64,000 bases of DNA from Peterkaempfera sp044755465. GTDB taxonomy: Bacteria > Actinomycetota > Actinomycetes > Streptomycetales > Streptomycetaceae. Under the pieces are notes generated by a model that worked only from the letters and a program-made list of their open reading frames with translations, was not told the origin of the DNA and did no database searches. The position numbers and the translations under genes were made by a program. How positions within the stretch are numbered: the stretch's first letter is position 1; each line of letters opens with the position of its first letter. The stretch is taken from assembly GCF_044755465.1 (NCBI RefSeq), contig NZ_JBIVRB010000001.1, positions 1,426,001-1,490,000 on the forward strand. The letters are read 5' to 3'. This document shows, one piece after another, positions 51,035 through 61,557 of the stretch.

Positions 51035-51844
51035 GTGAGTAGTGCACTCACGCAGCTCGCCTCTGAGGCCGACTGCCACCTGAACTCTTGTGGCTTCCCG
51101 GCCCCCGGTCTGCACACGTTCAACTTCGAGCCGCTCTTCACGGTGGGCAGCGTCGAGGTCAACAAGCCGATGCTGCTGTCGGTCATCGCCATGCTGGCCG
51201 TGATCGGCTTCTTCTGGGCGGCCTTCGCCCGGCCGAAGCTGGTCCCGGGGAAGATGCAGCTCGTCGGCGAGATCGGTTACGACTTCGTCAAGCGCTCCAT
51301 CGTGCTGGACTCCATCGGCAAGAAGGGACAGAAGTACGTCCCGATGATGGTGTCGCTGTTCTTCTTCGTCTGGATCATGAACGTGATGTCGATCATCCCG
51401 TTCGCCCAGTTCCCGGTGACGTCGAAGATCGCTTTCCCGGCCGGCCTCGCGGCCGTCGTCTGGATCACCTACATGACGCTGACCTTCAAGAAGCACGGCT
51501 TCGTCGGCGGTCTGAAGAACCTCTGCTGGCCCTCGGGCATCCCCGGCTGGGTCATGTTCCTCCTGGTGCCGATCGAGTTCTTCTCGAACATCTTCGTCCG
51601 GCCCTTCACGCTGGCGGTCCGGCTCTTCGCCAACATGTTCGCCGGTCACCTGCTGATCGTGATGTTCTCGATCGCCTCCTGGTACCTGCTCACCCCCAGC
51701 GTGGGCGCGCTGTACGCCGGCGCCTCCTTCGTGGTGACCCTCGGGCTCACCGCGTTCGAGCTGCTGATCCAGTTCCTCCAGGCTTACATCTTCGTGATGC
51801 TTGCCAGCAGCTACATCTCCGGCGCGCTCGAAGAAGCGCACTGA
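51035..51844 (+). CDS. atpB: F0F1 ATP synthase subunit a
   Basis: A 269-aa membrane protein forming the proton half-channels. The essential Arg, at about 195, lies in TLAVRLFANMFAGHLLIV; other conserved segments are the GLTAFELLIQFLQAYIFVML helices. Two GTG codons (51032, 51035) are possible; 51035 has AAGGAG (51023-51028) at 6 bases. The 270-bp gap after atpI has no gene; it may hold a secondary promoter. Confidence 0.96.
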   Translation: MSSALTQLASEADCHLNSCGFPAPGLHTFNFEPLFTVGSVEVNKPMLLSVIAMLAVIGFFWAAFARPKLVPGKMQLVGEIGYDFVKRSIVLDSIGKKGQKYVPMMVSLFFFVWIMNVMSIIPFAQFPVTSKIAFPAGLAAVVWITYMTLTFKKHGFVGGLKNLCWPSGIPGWVMFLLVPIEFFSNIFVRPFTLAVRLFANMFAGHLLIVMFSIASWYLLTPSVGALYAGASFVVTLGLTAFELLIQFLQAYIFVMLASSYISGALEEAH

Positions 51845-51925
51845 GACCCGCAGACCTTCCTCCCCTCCCCGCAGTCGTCCGGTGGCCAACCACCACCGGC
51901 TCACTATCCGCAAAGGACAGCTGAA

Positions 51926-52168
51926 ATGAGCATCCTCGCCGCCGTTGGCGTTTACGGCTCCGTCGCCTCCATCGGTTACGGCCTCGCGGCCATCGGCCCC
52001 GGCATCGGCGTCGGTCTGATCTTCGGCAACGGCGTCCAGGCGATGGCCCGCCAGCCCGAGGCCGCCGGTCTCATCCGCTCCAACATGTTCATCGGCTTCG
52101 CGCTCACCGAGGCGCTGGCCCTGATCGGCATCGTCATGCCGTTCGTCTTCGGCCAGGGCCCCAAGTAA
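51926..52168 (+). CDS. atpE: F0F1 ATP synthase subunit c
   Basis: An 80-aa hairpin proteolipid of the c-ring. The first helix has the glycine run GLAAIGPGIGVGLIFGNG, the polar loop is ARQPEA, and the proton-carrying carboxylate is Glu62 (GFALTEALALIG). No Na+-coupling signature (Gln, Ser/Thr) is seen, so it is proton-linked. A consensus-like AAAGGAC precedes the ATG. Confidence 0.98.
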   Translation: MSILAAVGVYGSVASIGYGLAAIGPGIGVGLIFGNGVQAMARQPEAAGLIRSNMFIGFALTEALALIGIVMPFVFGQGPK

Positions 52169-52208
52169 TCAGGCGCCCGGCAGCCCCCTTCAGACGAAAG
52201 GTCCAGAT

Positions 52209-52760
52209 ATGAACTTCCTGGCTGAAGCCGCGGAGGCGGAGAACCCTCTCCTTCCCGCGTGGCCGGAGCTCATCATCGGCCTGATCTGCTTCTTCATCGT
52301 CTTCGGGTTCCTCGGCAAGAAGCTCCTCCCCAGCATCGAGAAGGTGCTGTCGGAGCGCCGGGACGCGATCGAGGGCGGCCTCGAGCGGGCCGAGGAGGCG
52401 CAGGCCGAGGCCCAGCGCACCCTGGAGCAGTACCGCGCCGAGCTCGCCGACGCGCGCCACGAGGCCGCTCGGATCACCGAGCACGCCCGCGAGCAGGGCG
52501 CCGTGCTGATCACCGAGATGCGCGAGGAGGGCCAGCGCCAGCGGGAAGCCATCGTCACCGCCGGCCACGCCCAGATCGAGGCCGACCGCAAGCAGGCCAC
52601 CGCCGTGCTCCGGCACGACGTCGGCGCGCTCGCCACCGAGCTGGCCTCCCGCATCGTCGGCGAGTCCCTCCAGGACTCCGCCCGGCAGAGCGGGATCATC
52701 GACCGCTTCCTGGACGAGCTCGAGGCCAAGGCCACCGTCGCGGAAGGCGCGGTCAAGTGA
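52209..52760 (+). CDS. atpF: F0F1 ATP synthase subunit b
   Basis: A 183-aa stator subunit. It has one N-terminal membrane helix (ELIIGLICFFIVFGFLGKK), then a long charged coiled coil (EGGLERAEEAQAEAQRTLEQ onwards) that reaches F1 and binds delta. Its stop overlaps the atpH start as GTGA. Confidence 0.97.
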   Translation: MNFLAEAAEAENPLLPAWPELIIGLICFFIVFGFLGKKLLPSIEKVLSERRDAIEGGLERAEEAQAEAQRTLEQYRAELADARHEAARITEHAREQGAVLITEMREEGQRQREAIVTAGHAQIEADRKQATAVLRHDVGALATELASRIVGESLQDSARQSGIIDRFLDELEAKATVAEGAVK

Positions 52761-53572
52761 TCGGCGCCAGCCGCGAGGCGCTCGCCGCGGCCCGGGAGAA
52801 CCTCGAAAGCCTGACCGACTCCACCTCGGTGGACGCCGTCAGGCTCGGTGAGGAGCTCTCGGCCGTCACCACGCTGCTCGACCGCGAGGTGTCGCTGCGC
52901 CGGGTCCTCACCGACCCGGCGCGGTCCGGGCAGGACAAGGCCACGCTGGTCGGCTCGCTGCTGACCGGCCAGGTCTCCGGCGAGACGGTGGACCTGGTCT
53001 CCGGCCTGGTCCGCTCCCGCTGGTCCAGCCCTCGCGACCTGGCGGACGCCACCGAGCAGCTGGCCTCGTACGCGGAAGTCATCGCGGCCGACAAGTCCGG
53101 TGCGCTGGACGACGTCGAGGACGAGCTGTTCCGGTTCGGCCGCGTCGTCGCCGGCTCCGCCGAGCTGCGCGCCGCACTCAGCGAGCCCAAGGCCGGCCCC
53201 GCCGCCAAGGCCGAGCTGGTGCGGTCGCTGCTGGGCGGCCGTGCCAACCCGGCCACCGTGCGGCTGGTCGTCGCCCTGGTCTCGCACCCGCGTGGACGTA
53301 GCCTGGAGCAGGGGCTGGAGACGTACTCCAAGCTCGCAGCCTCCCGGCGCGGCCGGGTGGTGGCCCTGGTGACCACCGCCGTGCCGATGTCCGAGGGGCA
53401 GCGCGGTCGGCTCGCCGGCGCGCTGGCCAGGATCTACGGCCGCCAGGTCCACCTGAACATCGACATCGACCCCGAGGTCCTGGGCGGCGTCCGGGTGGAG
53501 ATCGGTGACGAGATCATCGACGGCACCGTGGCCAGCCGGCTGGAAGGTGCCCGGCAGGGCCTGGAGGGCTGA
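52757..53572 (+). CDS. atpH: F0F1 ATP synthase subunit delta
   Basis: A 271-aa stator subunit, longer than the ~178 aa of E. coli delta because of the N-terminal extension usual in actinobacteria. The OSCP-type end VEIGDEIIDGTVASRLEGAR is clear. Start GTG 52757 overlaps atpF (GTGA), coupling b and delta synthesis. Confidence 0.96.
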   Translation: MIGASREALAAARENLESLTDSTSVDAVRLGEELSAVTTLLDREVSLRRVLTDPARSGQDKATLVGSLLTGQVSGETVDLVSGLVRSRWSSPRDLADATEQLASYAEVIAADKSGALDDVEDELFRFGRVVAGSAELRAALSEPKAGPAAKAELVRSLLGGRANPATVRLVVALVSHPRGRSLEQGLETYSKLAASRRGRVVALVTTAVPMSEGQRGRLAGALARIYGRQVHLNIDIDPEVLGGVRVEIGDEIIDGTVASRLEGARQGLEG

Positions 53573-53797
53573 CCGCCCCTCAGGCCCACATCCGACCCTC
53601 GGTCGGGACAACGTACGGCCGGTCTTGCACACCACCGGCCGAGGATCGAAGCCGTGCCCCCCGGGGGACGCCCTCGGACCAGCCGCCGCCTCCCGGCGGC
53701 AGACGGTCCGGAGAGCGCCCCCCGAAGACGGCAAGCTATGTTTGCGGCCCTCCAAGGGCGGGCCGAGGATCGCAACCTAGGAGAGCAGGGAACCCAG

Positions 53798-55372
53798 ATG
53801 GCGGAGCTCACGATCCGGCCGGAGGAGATCCGGGACGCGCTGGCGGACTTCGTCCAGTCGTACCAGCCGGACGCCGCCTCGCGCGAAGAGGTCGGCACGG
53901 TCAGCGAGGCGATGGACGGCATCGCCAAGGTCCAGGGCCTTCCCTCGGCCATGGCCAGCGAGCTGCTGAAGTTCGAGGACGGCACCCTCGGCCTCGCGCT
54001 GAACCTTGAGGACCGCGAGATCGGCGTCGTCGTCCTCGGCGACTTCAGCGGCATCGAGGAGGGCCAGACGGTCCGCCGCACCGGCGAGGTGCTGTCCGTA
54101 CCGGTCGGCGAGGGCTACCTCGGCCGCGTGGTCGACCCGCTGGGCAACCCGATCGACGGCCTCGGCGCGATCGAGTCCACCGGCCGCCGCGCCCTGGAGC
54201 TCCAGGCCCCCGGCGTGATGGCCCGCAAGTCGGTCCACGAGCCGCTGCAGACCGGCATCAAGGCCATCGACGCGATGACCCCGATCGGCCGTGGTCAGCG
54301 CCAGCTGATCATCGGCGACCGCCAGACCGGCAAGACCGCGGTGGCGATCGACACGATCATCAACCAGCGTGACAACTGGCGCTCCGGCGACCCGAAGAAG
54401 CAGGTCCGCTGCGTCTACGTCGCCATCGGCCAGAAGGGCTCCACCATCGCGTCCGTGCGCGGCGCCCTGGAGGAGGCCGGCGCGCTGGAGTACACCACCA
54501 TCGTCGCCGCCCCGGCGTCGGACCCGGCGGGCTTCAAGTACCTGGCCCCCTACACCGGCTCCGCCATCGGCCAGGAGTGGATGTACGACGGCAAGCACGT
54601 CCTGATCGTCTTCGACGACCTGTCGAAGCAGGCCGAGGCCTACCGCTCCGTCTCCCTGCTGCTGCGCCGCCCGCCGGGCCGCGAGGCGTACCCGGGTGAC
54701 GTCTTCTACCTGCACTCCCGCCTGCTGGAGCGCTGCGCCAAGCTCTCCGACGAGCTGGGTGCCGGCTCGATGACCGGTCTGCCGATCATCGAGACCAAGG
54801 CCAACGACGTCTCGGCGTACATCCCGACCAACGTCATCTCGATCACCGACGGCCAGTGCTTCCTGGAGTCCGACCTGTTCAACGCCGGCGTCCGCCCGGC
54901 CGTGAACGTCGGTATCTCGGTCTCCCGAGTCGGTGGCTCCGCCCAGATCAAGGCCATGAAGTCGGTCGCCGGCCGCCTTCGCCTGGACCTGGCCCAGTTC
55001 CGTGAGCTGGAGGCGTTCGCCGCCTTCGGCTCCGACCTGGACGCGGCCTCCAAGGCCCAGCTGGAGCGCGGTGCGCGCATGGTCGAGCTGCTGAAGCAGG
55101 CCCAGTACGCGCCGTTCCCGGTCGAGGAGCAGGTCGTCTCCATCTGGGCCGGTACCAGCGGCAGGCTGGACGACGTCCCGGTGGCGGACATCCGCCGCTT
55201 CGAGCGCGAGTTCCTCAGCAGCCTTCGGGTGGAGCACAAGGAACTGCTCTCCGCCATCGTGGAGACCGGCAAGCTCGAGGACGGCACCACGGACGCGCTG
55301 ACCGCCGCGATCACCTCCTTCAAGCAGGGCTTCGAGACCTCCGAGGGCAAGCTGCTCGGCGAGTCGGCCTGA
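53798..55372 (+). CDS. atpA: F0F1 ATP synthase subunit alpha
   Basis: A 524-aa noncatalytic nucleotide-binding subunit. Walker A GDRQTGKTAVAID (about 172-180), the signature PAVNVGISVSRVGGSAQ and full length agree with the family. ATG 53798 has GGAGAGCAGGG upstream. The preceding 225-bp gap after atpH is longer than others in the operon and has no gene. Confidence 0.98.
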   Translation: MAELTIRPEEIRDALADFVQSYQPDAASREEVGTVSEAMDGIAKVQGLPSAMASELLKFEDGTLGLALNLEDREIGVVVLGDFSGIEEGQTVRRTGEVLSVPVGEGYLGRVVDPLGNPIDGLGAIESTGRRALELQAPGVMARKSVHEPLQTGIKAIDAMTPIGRGQRQLIIGDRQTGKTAVAIDTIINQRDNWRSGDPKKQVRCVYVAIGQKGSTIASVRGALEEAGALEYTTIVAAPASDPAGFKYLAPYTGSAIGQEWMYDGKHVLIVFDDLSKQAEAYRSVSLLLRRPPGREAYPGDVFYLHSRLLERCAKLSDELGAGSMTGLPIIETKANDVSAYIPTNVISITDGQCFLESDLFNAGVRPAVNVGISVSRVGGSAQIKAMKSVAGRLRLDLAQFRELEAFAAFGSDLDAASKAQLERGARMVELLKQAQYAPFPVEEQVVSIWAGTSGRLDDVPVADIRRFEREFLSSLRVEHKELLSAIVETGKLEDGTTDALTAAITSFKQGFETSEGKLLGESA

Positions 55373-55399
55373 AGCCGGACGGAAAGGACGTAACGACCC

Positions 55400-56317
55400 A
55401 TGGGAGCCCAGCTTCGGGTCTACAAGCGCCGGATCCGCTCCGTCTCCGCGACCAAGAAGATCACCAAGGCGATGGAGATGATCTCCGCGTCGCGCATCGT
55501 CAAGGCGCAGCGCGCGGTGGCCGCCTCCACCCCGTACGCGAGTGAGCTCACCCGCGCGGTGACCGCGGTCGCGACCCGGTCCAACGCCAAGCACCCGCTG
55601 ACCACCGAGAACCCCGACGCCGTGCGCGCCGCGGTGCTGGTGGTCACTGCGGACCGCGGCCTGGCCGGCGGTTACTCCTCCAACGCCCTCAAGACCGCGG
55701 CGGTGCTCACCGAGCGCCTCCGGGCGGAGGGCAAGGAGGTGGTGTCGTACATCGTCGGCCGCAAGGGCGTCGCGTACTACAACTTCCGGGGCCGTGAGGT
55801 CGCGCAGTCGTGGACCGGCTTCTCGGACAAGCCGACGTACGGGGACGCCAAGGCCGTCGCGAGCGCGCTGATCAAGGCGTTCACCACGGAGACGGCGGAC
55901 GGCGGAGTGGACGAGCTCCACATCGTGTCGACCGAGTTCGTGTCCATGCTGACGCAGAACGCGGTGGACGCCCGGCTGCTGCCGCTGCACCTCGACGAGG
56001 TGGGTGGCGGCGAGGAGACCTCCCGCACGGAGGTCTTCCCGCTCTACGACTTCGAGCCGTCGGCGGAGGGCGTGCTGGACGCGCTGCTGCCCCGGTACGT
56101 CGAGAGCCGGATCTACAACGCGCTGCTCCAGTCGGCAGCTTCGGAGCACGCCGCCCGGCGGCGTGCGATGAAGTCCGCGACGGACAACGCGGAGGAGCTC
56201 ATCAAGTCGCTCACGCGGCTTGCCAACTCGGCCCGCCAGGCCGAGATCACCCAGGAAATCAGCGAGATCGTCGGTGGCGCGAACGCCCTGGCCGACGCTA
56301 GCGCGGGGAGTGACTGA
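55400..56317 (+). CDS. atpG: F0F1 ATP synthase subunit gamma
   Basis: A 305-aa central shaft subunit. The N-terminal helix RRIRSVSATKKITKAMEMIS and the C-terminal ATDNAEELIKSLTRLANSAR pair as the coiled coil that rotates in alpha3beta3. GGAAAGGA precedes the ATG at 55400. Confidence 0.98.
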   Translation: MGAQLRVYKRRIRSVSATKKITKAMEMISASRIVKAQRAVAASTPYASELTRAVTAVATRSNAKHPLTTENPDAVRAAVLVVTADRGLAGGYSSNALKTAAVLTERLRAEGKEVVSYIVGRKGVAYYNFRGREVAQSWTGFSDKPTYGDAKAVASALIKAFTTETADGGVDELHIVSTEFVSMLTQNAVDARLLPLHLDEVGGGEETSRTEVFPLYDFEPSAEGVLDALLPRYVESRIYNALLQSAASEHAARRRAMKSATDNAEELIKSLTRLANSARQAEITQEISEIVGGANALADASAGSD

Positions 56318-56321
56318 CAAT

Positions 56322-57767
<1,446 letters not shown>

Positions 57768-57968
57768 GCAGCGGGCAGGTCGCGGCAGTGACAGTGGAGA
57801 GGGGCGGGCCCTGGGGGACCGGGGACCGCCCCTCTCCGCGCACCACCGCCGCAGCAGGCCGGCTTCCGGCCATCCCCACCCCTCCGGTTTCGGCCGGGGA
57901 GGAGCGGGCCGTTATTCTTACCGGGACCACCCGTCCATCGGGCGGTTCCACGATCCGAGGAGCCAACG

Positions 57969-58346
57969 TTGGCTGAGCTGCACGTCGAGCTGGTCGCGGC
58001 CGACCGCAAGGTGTGGTCCGGTGCGGCCACCATCGTCGTCGCCCGGACCGCGTCCGGTGACATCGGCATCCAGCCGGGCCACACCCCGGTGCTGAGCGTG
58101 CTGGAGTCCGGCCCGGTCACCATCCGCCAGGCGGACGGCGGCGCCGTCATCGCCGCCGTGCACGGGGGCTTCATCTCGTTCGCGGACAACAAGCTGTCCC
58201 TGCTCGCGGAGATCGCGGAGCTGGCGGACGAGATCGATGTCGCCCGCGCCGAGCGCGCGCTGGACCGGGCGCGGACCGAGACCGACGCCCACGCCGAGCG
58301 CCGCGCCGAGGTACGGCTGGTGGCCGCGTCGCGCAAGGCCGCCTGA
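57969..58346 (+). CDS. atpC: F0F1 ATP synthase subunit epsilon
   Basis: A 125-aa subunit with the N-terminal beta-sandwich (LHVELVAADRKVWSG, then GDIGIQPGHTPVLS) and a C-terminal helical hairpin. It regulates ATP hydrolysis. The start codon is TTG (57969) after GAGGAG. It ends the atp operon; a 201-bp gap separates it from atpD. Confidence 0.95.
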   Translation: MAELHVELVAADRKVWSGAATIVVARTASGDIGIQPGHTPVLSVLESGPVTIRQADGGAVIAAVHGGFISFADNKLSLLAEIAELADEIDVARAERALDRARTETDAHAERRAEVRLVAASRKAA

Positions 58347-58382
58347 GGCCGCGCGCGTACGTGGCGAGGAACAGAGCTTGAC

Positions 58383-58425
58383 CGGCGGTCCCGGGGACGC
58401 TTCGACAGTGACCCCGGGACCGCCG
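58383..58425 (+). terminator. Terminator of the atp operon
   Basis: A perfect 14-bp inverted repeat (58383-58396 with 58412-58425) with a 15-base loop, 36 bp after atpC. Confidence 0.8.
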
Positions 58426-58509
58426 CATCGGTTGATATGGGTAGCGGGTGCGCAGGACCTTTGCACCGGCGTCACCCCGGGGAAGCGCTAGGCGAGGAGG
58501 TTGGTGGGC

Positions 58510-59007
58510 ATGGTCCTCGCCCTTGTGGTGTGTGCGGTCGTCGTCGCGGTCGGCGTGGTCGGCCTGGTCGTCTTCGCGCTGCGACGCCGGTTGATCCAGC
58601 GGGTCGGCGGCACCTTCGACTGCAGCCTTCGACTCAAGATGCCGGTCCATGCGGCCGTAGCGCCGCCCCTCTCCGACGACGAGCCCGCCCCCGCCCCGAC
58701 CTCCCCGGTCGACGGCAAGGGGTGGGTTTTCGGTATCTCCCGCTACAGCGGCGACAGCATCGAGTGGTTCCGGGTCTTCTCCTACGCGCCGCGCCCGCGC
58801 CGGGTGCTGCCGCGGGCCGAGATCGAGGTGCTGGGCCGCCGCTACCCCGCCGGGCAGGAGGAGCTGGCGCTGCTCTCCGGCTCGGTGGTGCTGCGCTGCC
58901 TGCACCGGGGCGCCCCGCTGGAGCTGGCCATGAGCGAGGACGCGCTGACCGGCTTCCTCGCCTGGCTGGAGGCCGCCCCGCCCGGCCAGCGGGTCAACGT
59001 CGCCTGA
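58510..59007 (+). CDS. DUF2550-family membrane-anchored protein
   Basis: A 165-aa protein with one N-terminal transmembrane helix (VLALVVCAVVVAVGVVGLVV) and a soluble domain typical of DUF2550 (GISRYSGDSIEWFRVFSY, then LPRAEIEVLGRR). The family is actinobacterial, normally next to the atp operon, and of unknown function. ATG 58510 is chosen because GAGGAGG (58494-58500) lies 9 bases upstream. Confidence 0.88.
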   Translation: MVLALVVCAVVVAVGVVGLVVFALRRRLIQRVGGTFDCSLRLKMPVHAAVAPPLSDDEPAPAPTSPVDGKGWVFGISRYSGDSIEWFRVFSYAPRPRRVLPRAEIEVLGRRYPAGQEELALLSGSVVLRCLHRGAPLELAMSEDALTGFLAWLEAAPPGQRVNVA

Positions 59008-59026
59008 CAGCCGTGCTGCCGCTGGG

Positions 59027-59041
59027 TACGCTGCGGCCATG
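59027..59041 (+). promoter_or_regulatory. Leaderless-type promoter of the adenosyltransferase gene
   Basis: TACGCT (59027-59032) lies 6 bases upstream of the ATG at 59039, and there is no ribosome site. It matches the arrangement at 23417, 29067 and 29802. Confidence 0.55.
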
Positions 59042-59611
59042 GTCAACCTCACCCGGATCTACACCCGTACCGGCGACGACGGCACCACCGCGCTGGGCGA
59101 CATGAGCCGCACCACCAAGACCGACCCCCGGCTGATCGCCTACGCCGACAGCAACGAGGCCAATGCGGCGATCGGGGTGGCGCTGGCGGTGGGCGGCCTC
59201 TCCGAGGGCGTGTCCGCCGTGCTCACCCGGGTGCAGAACGACCTCTTCGACGTCGGCGCCGATCTGGCCACCCCGGTCGTGGCCGAGCCGAAGTACCCGC
59301 CGCTGCGGGTGCTCCAGTCGTACGTCGACCGGCTGGAGCAGGACTGCGACGACTATCTGGAGCAGTTGGAGAAGCTGCGCAGCTTCATCCTCCCCGGCGG
59401 CACCCCCGGCGCCGCCCACCTCCACCTGGCCTGCACCGTCGTCCGCCGCGCCGAGCGGTCCACCTGGGCGGCGATCGAGCTGCACGGCGACAGCGTCAAC
59501 CCGCTGACTGCCAAGTACCTCAACCGCCTCTCCGACCTGCTGTTCATCCTGGCCCGGGTCGCCAACAAGGAGCGCGGCGACGTCCTCTGGGTCCCGGGGG
59601 AGAACCGCTGA
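59039..59611 (+). CDS. ATP:cob(I)alamin adenosyltransferase (PduO type)
   Basis: A 190-aa enzyme that adenosylates cob(I)alamin to make coenzyme B12. The N-terminal RIYTRTGDDGTTALGDMSR is the ATP-binding signature, and the C-terminal LNRLSDLLFILARVANKE the corrinoid-side helix. No cobalamin riboswitch is seen in the short upstream gap; expression seems leaderless and independent of cobalamin. Coenzyme B12 would serve mutases elsewhere. Confidence 0.95.
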   Translation: MVNLTRIYTRTGDDGTTALGDMSRTTKTDPRLIAYADSNEANAAIGVALAVGGLSEGVSAVLTRVQNDLFDVGADLATPVVAEPKYPPLRVLQSYVDRLEQDCDDYLEQLEKLRSFILPGGTPGAAHLHLACTVVRRAERSTWAAIELHGDSVNPLTAKYLNRLSDLLFILARVANKERGDVLWVPGENR

Positions 59612-59616
59612 GCGGG

Positions 59617-60162
59617 TTACTTCGCCGGGTAGCGGTGGAACCCGGTGGTCGGGATCGTGAAGTCCAGCGGCGCCGGCAGTCGGATGGGCTCACCGAAGAC
59701 GCCCCGGCTGTGTTCGGCGTACACACCGTCGGTCCCCAGGGCCAGGACGGTCCACTCGCCGGTGTTGGGATCGACCAGGGCGTACACCGGAATACCCGCC
59801 TCCTGGTACTTGAGCCGCTTGTCCTCGTAGTCGCGCCGGATGGCGACCCGGCCGGTGGAGACCGTTTCCACCACCGCCAGCAGGATCGAGGCGGGGAACT
59901 CGCGCATCTCATCGGACCAGTCGCCCGAGCGGATGATCACCACATCGGGCTTGGGCTTGTCCTCCTTGCCCAACTCGATGCCGCGCTCGTTCCACGCCTC
60001 GAAGGGCTCGGGGACCGTACGGACGAAGACGCGACCCACATAGTCGTGCAGTGCCATGGGATGGGCCTGCATGATGATCTCGCCGTCGATGAACTCCACG
60101 CGAACCTCTTCCGGAAAGTCGTAGGTGTCGAAGAACGCTGCGAGGCTTCCGTTGGTGGCCAT
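59617..60162 (-). CDS. Uma2-family (DUF820) nuclease-fold protein
   Basis: A 181-aa Uma2 protein with the restriction-endonuclease-like core: DGEIIMQAHPM, KPDVVIIRSGD (PD motif) and SILLAVVETVSTGR (E-x-x motif), then YQEAGIPVYALVDPNTGEW. Such proteins are numerous in Streptomyces; their role is unknown, though the fold suggests nucleic-acid cleavage. GAGGAG lies 6 bases before the ATG. It is convergent with the adenosyltransferase gene, 5 bp apart. Confidence 0.88.
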   Translation of the reverse strand: MATNGSLAAFFDTYDFPEEVRVEFIDGEIIMQAHPMALHDYVGRVFVRTVPEPFEAWNERGIELGKEDKPKPDVVIIRSGDWSDEMREFPASILLAVVETVSTGRVAIRRDYEDKRLKYQEAGIPVYALVDPNTGEWTVLALGTDGVYAEHSRGVFGEPIRLPAPLDFTIPTTGFHRYPAK

Positions 60163-60327
60163 GGCGTGCTCCTCGGTCGTTGCTTGCGGAGAGGGGTCCC
60201 GGTGCTCACCAGCACATCACCCGCAGCGTAAAGGGACAACGAGCCCAGCCGGGCCGGGTCACCCGTACGGCGCAGGGCGGGTACGCCCGGCCGTACCTGC
60301 CGGGAAGGGCCTGGGAGGTGGGTGGGA

Positions 60328-61557
60328 GTGGGGGATGGCGGAGTGCTGAAGCGTCTGCCGAGCGTCGCGCCCCGGACGCGGGATGCGCTGATCGCCGCCC
60401 TCGGGCTGTGCGTGGGGCTGCTGCTGGTCGCGGCGGGCACGGTCGGCGCGGGCGCCGCGCCGCGCTGGGTCGCGGTGCTGCCGCTGCTGGCGATGGCCGG
60501 GGCCGAGCTGATGCGCAGCAGCCGCCCGGTGTGGGCGGTGAGCGTCGGCGCGGTGGCGCTGATCGGAGACGTCCTGGCCGGCTCGGTGCTGGCCACCGTG
60601 GTGATGTACACCGATGTGCTGTACGCGGCCGTGGTCTACCGCGACCGCCGGACGTCCGCCGTGCTGCACCTGGCCGGCGGCGCCGCCACGCTGGTGCTGA
60701 CCCTCCTCGCCTTTCTGCGCACCACCGCGACCGGGGCCCTGCTGGTGGCCGTGCTGTGCGGCCTGGTGCTGATCGCGCCGGTGTGGACCGGCGACATCGT
60801 CCGCCGGCACCGCGAGACGGCGGTGGCCGAGCGGCTGCGGGCCGAGCAGACGGCGCTGCTGGCCGAGATGGACCGGCGGGAGGCGGTGGTCGCGGAGCGG
60901 GCCCGGATGGCCCGCGAGCTGCACGACATGGTCGCCAACCACCTCTCCGCCATCGCCATCCACGCCACCGGTGCGCAGTCCCTGGTGCGGCGGGGGCAGG
61001 CGTACGGCGGGGACGGCGATCCGGTGCTCCAGGCGCTCGGCATGATCCGGGAGAGCAGCGTCCAGGGCCTGGCCGAGATGCGGCGGGTGATCGGGCTGCT
61101 GCGCTCCTCGGGCGGCGGCGAGGCGGACGACTCCTGGGCCACGCCCCGGCTGGAGGCGCTGGGCGCGCTGCTGGAGCATGCCCGGTCGGCCGGGCGCGGT
61201 GACCGGCTCACCTTCAGCGCGGTGGAGCAGGGGGCGCGCGAGGGGCTGCCCGCGCCGGTGGAGCTGGCGGCGTACCGGATCGTCCAGGAGTCGCTCACCA
61301 ACGCGCTCAAGCACGCCGCGCCCGGCGAGGTGCGGCTGCGGCTCGACTACCGGCCGGAGGCCGTGACGGTGCTGGTGGAGAGCGCGTACGAACCGGGTGG
61401 CGGCCGGGAGCTGCCGGGCGCCGGGGCCGGGCTGGTGGGTATGGCGGAGCGGGCGGCGCTGCTCGGCGGCCGCTTCACGGCCGGGCCGGAGGGCAGCCGG
61501 TGGGTGGTCCGGGCGGTGCTGCCGATGGACCCGGGAGAGGGGCTGGACGAGGCATGA
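60328..61557 (+). CDS. NarL-type sensor histidine kinase
   Basis: A 409-aa membrane kinase. Four or five N-terminal helices without a large extracellular loop are followed by a HisKA_3 phosphoacceptor segment (ARELHDMVANHLSAIAIHA, His in the E-L-H-D motif) and an ATPase domain ending AGAGLVGMAERAALLGG. Several GTG starts are possible; 60328 lies 9 bases from GGAGG, while 60322 is only 3. The stop overlaps the regulator gene (ATGA). The signal is unknown; short loops suggest an intramembrane-sensing kinase. Confidence 0.9.
   Translation: MGDGGVLKRLPSVAPRTRDALIAALGLCVGLLLVAAGTVGAGAAPRWVAVLPLLAMAGAELMRSSRPVWAVSVGAVALIGDVLAGSVLATVVMYTDVLYAAVVYRDRRTSAVLHLAGGAATLVLTLLAFLRTTATGALLVAVLCGLVLIAPVWTGDIVRRHRETAVAERLRAEQTALLAEMDRREAVVAERARMARELHDMVANHLSAIAIHATGAQSLVRRGQAYGGDGDPVLQALGMIRESSVQGLAEMRRVIGLLRSSGGGEADDSWATPRLEALGALLEHARSAGRGDRLTFSAVEQGAREGLPAPVELAAYRIVQESLTNALKHAAPGEVRLRLDYRPEAVTVLVESAYEPGGGRELPGAGAGLVGMAERAALLGGRFTAGPEGSRWVVRAVLPMDPGEGLDEA

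Noticed and set aside
59008..59038. A cobalamin riboswitch before the adenosyltransferase gene
   Set aside because: The gap is only 31 bp, and a leaderless start fits instead.
59617..60162. Uma2 protein as an active restriction or transposon nuclease
   Set aside because: The fold fits, but it is a solitary gene with no methylase, transposase or inverted repeats nearby, and such genes are very common in streptomycetes.
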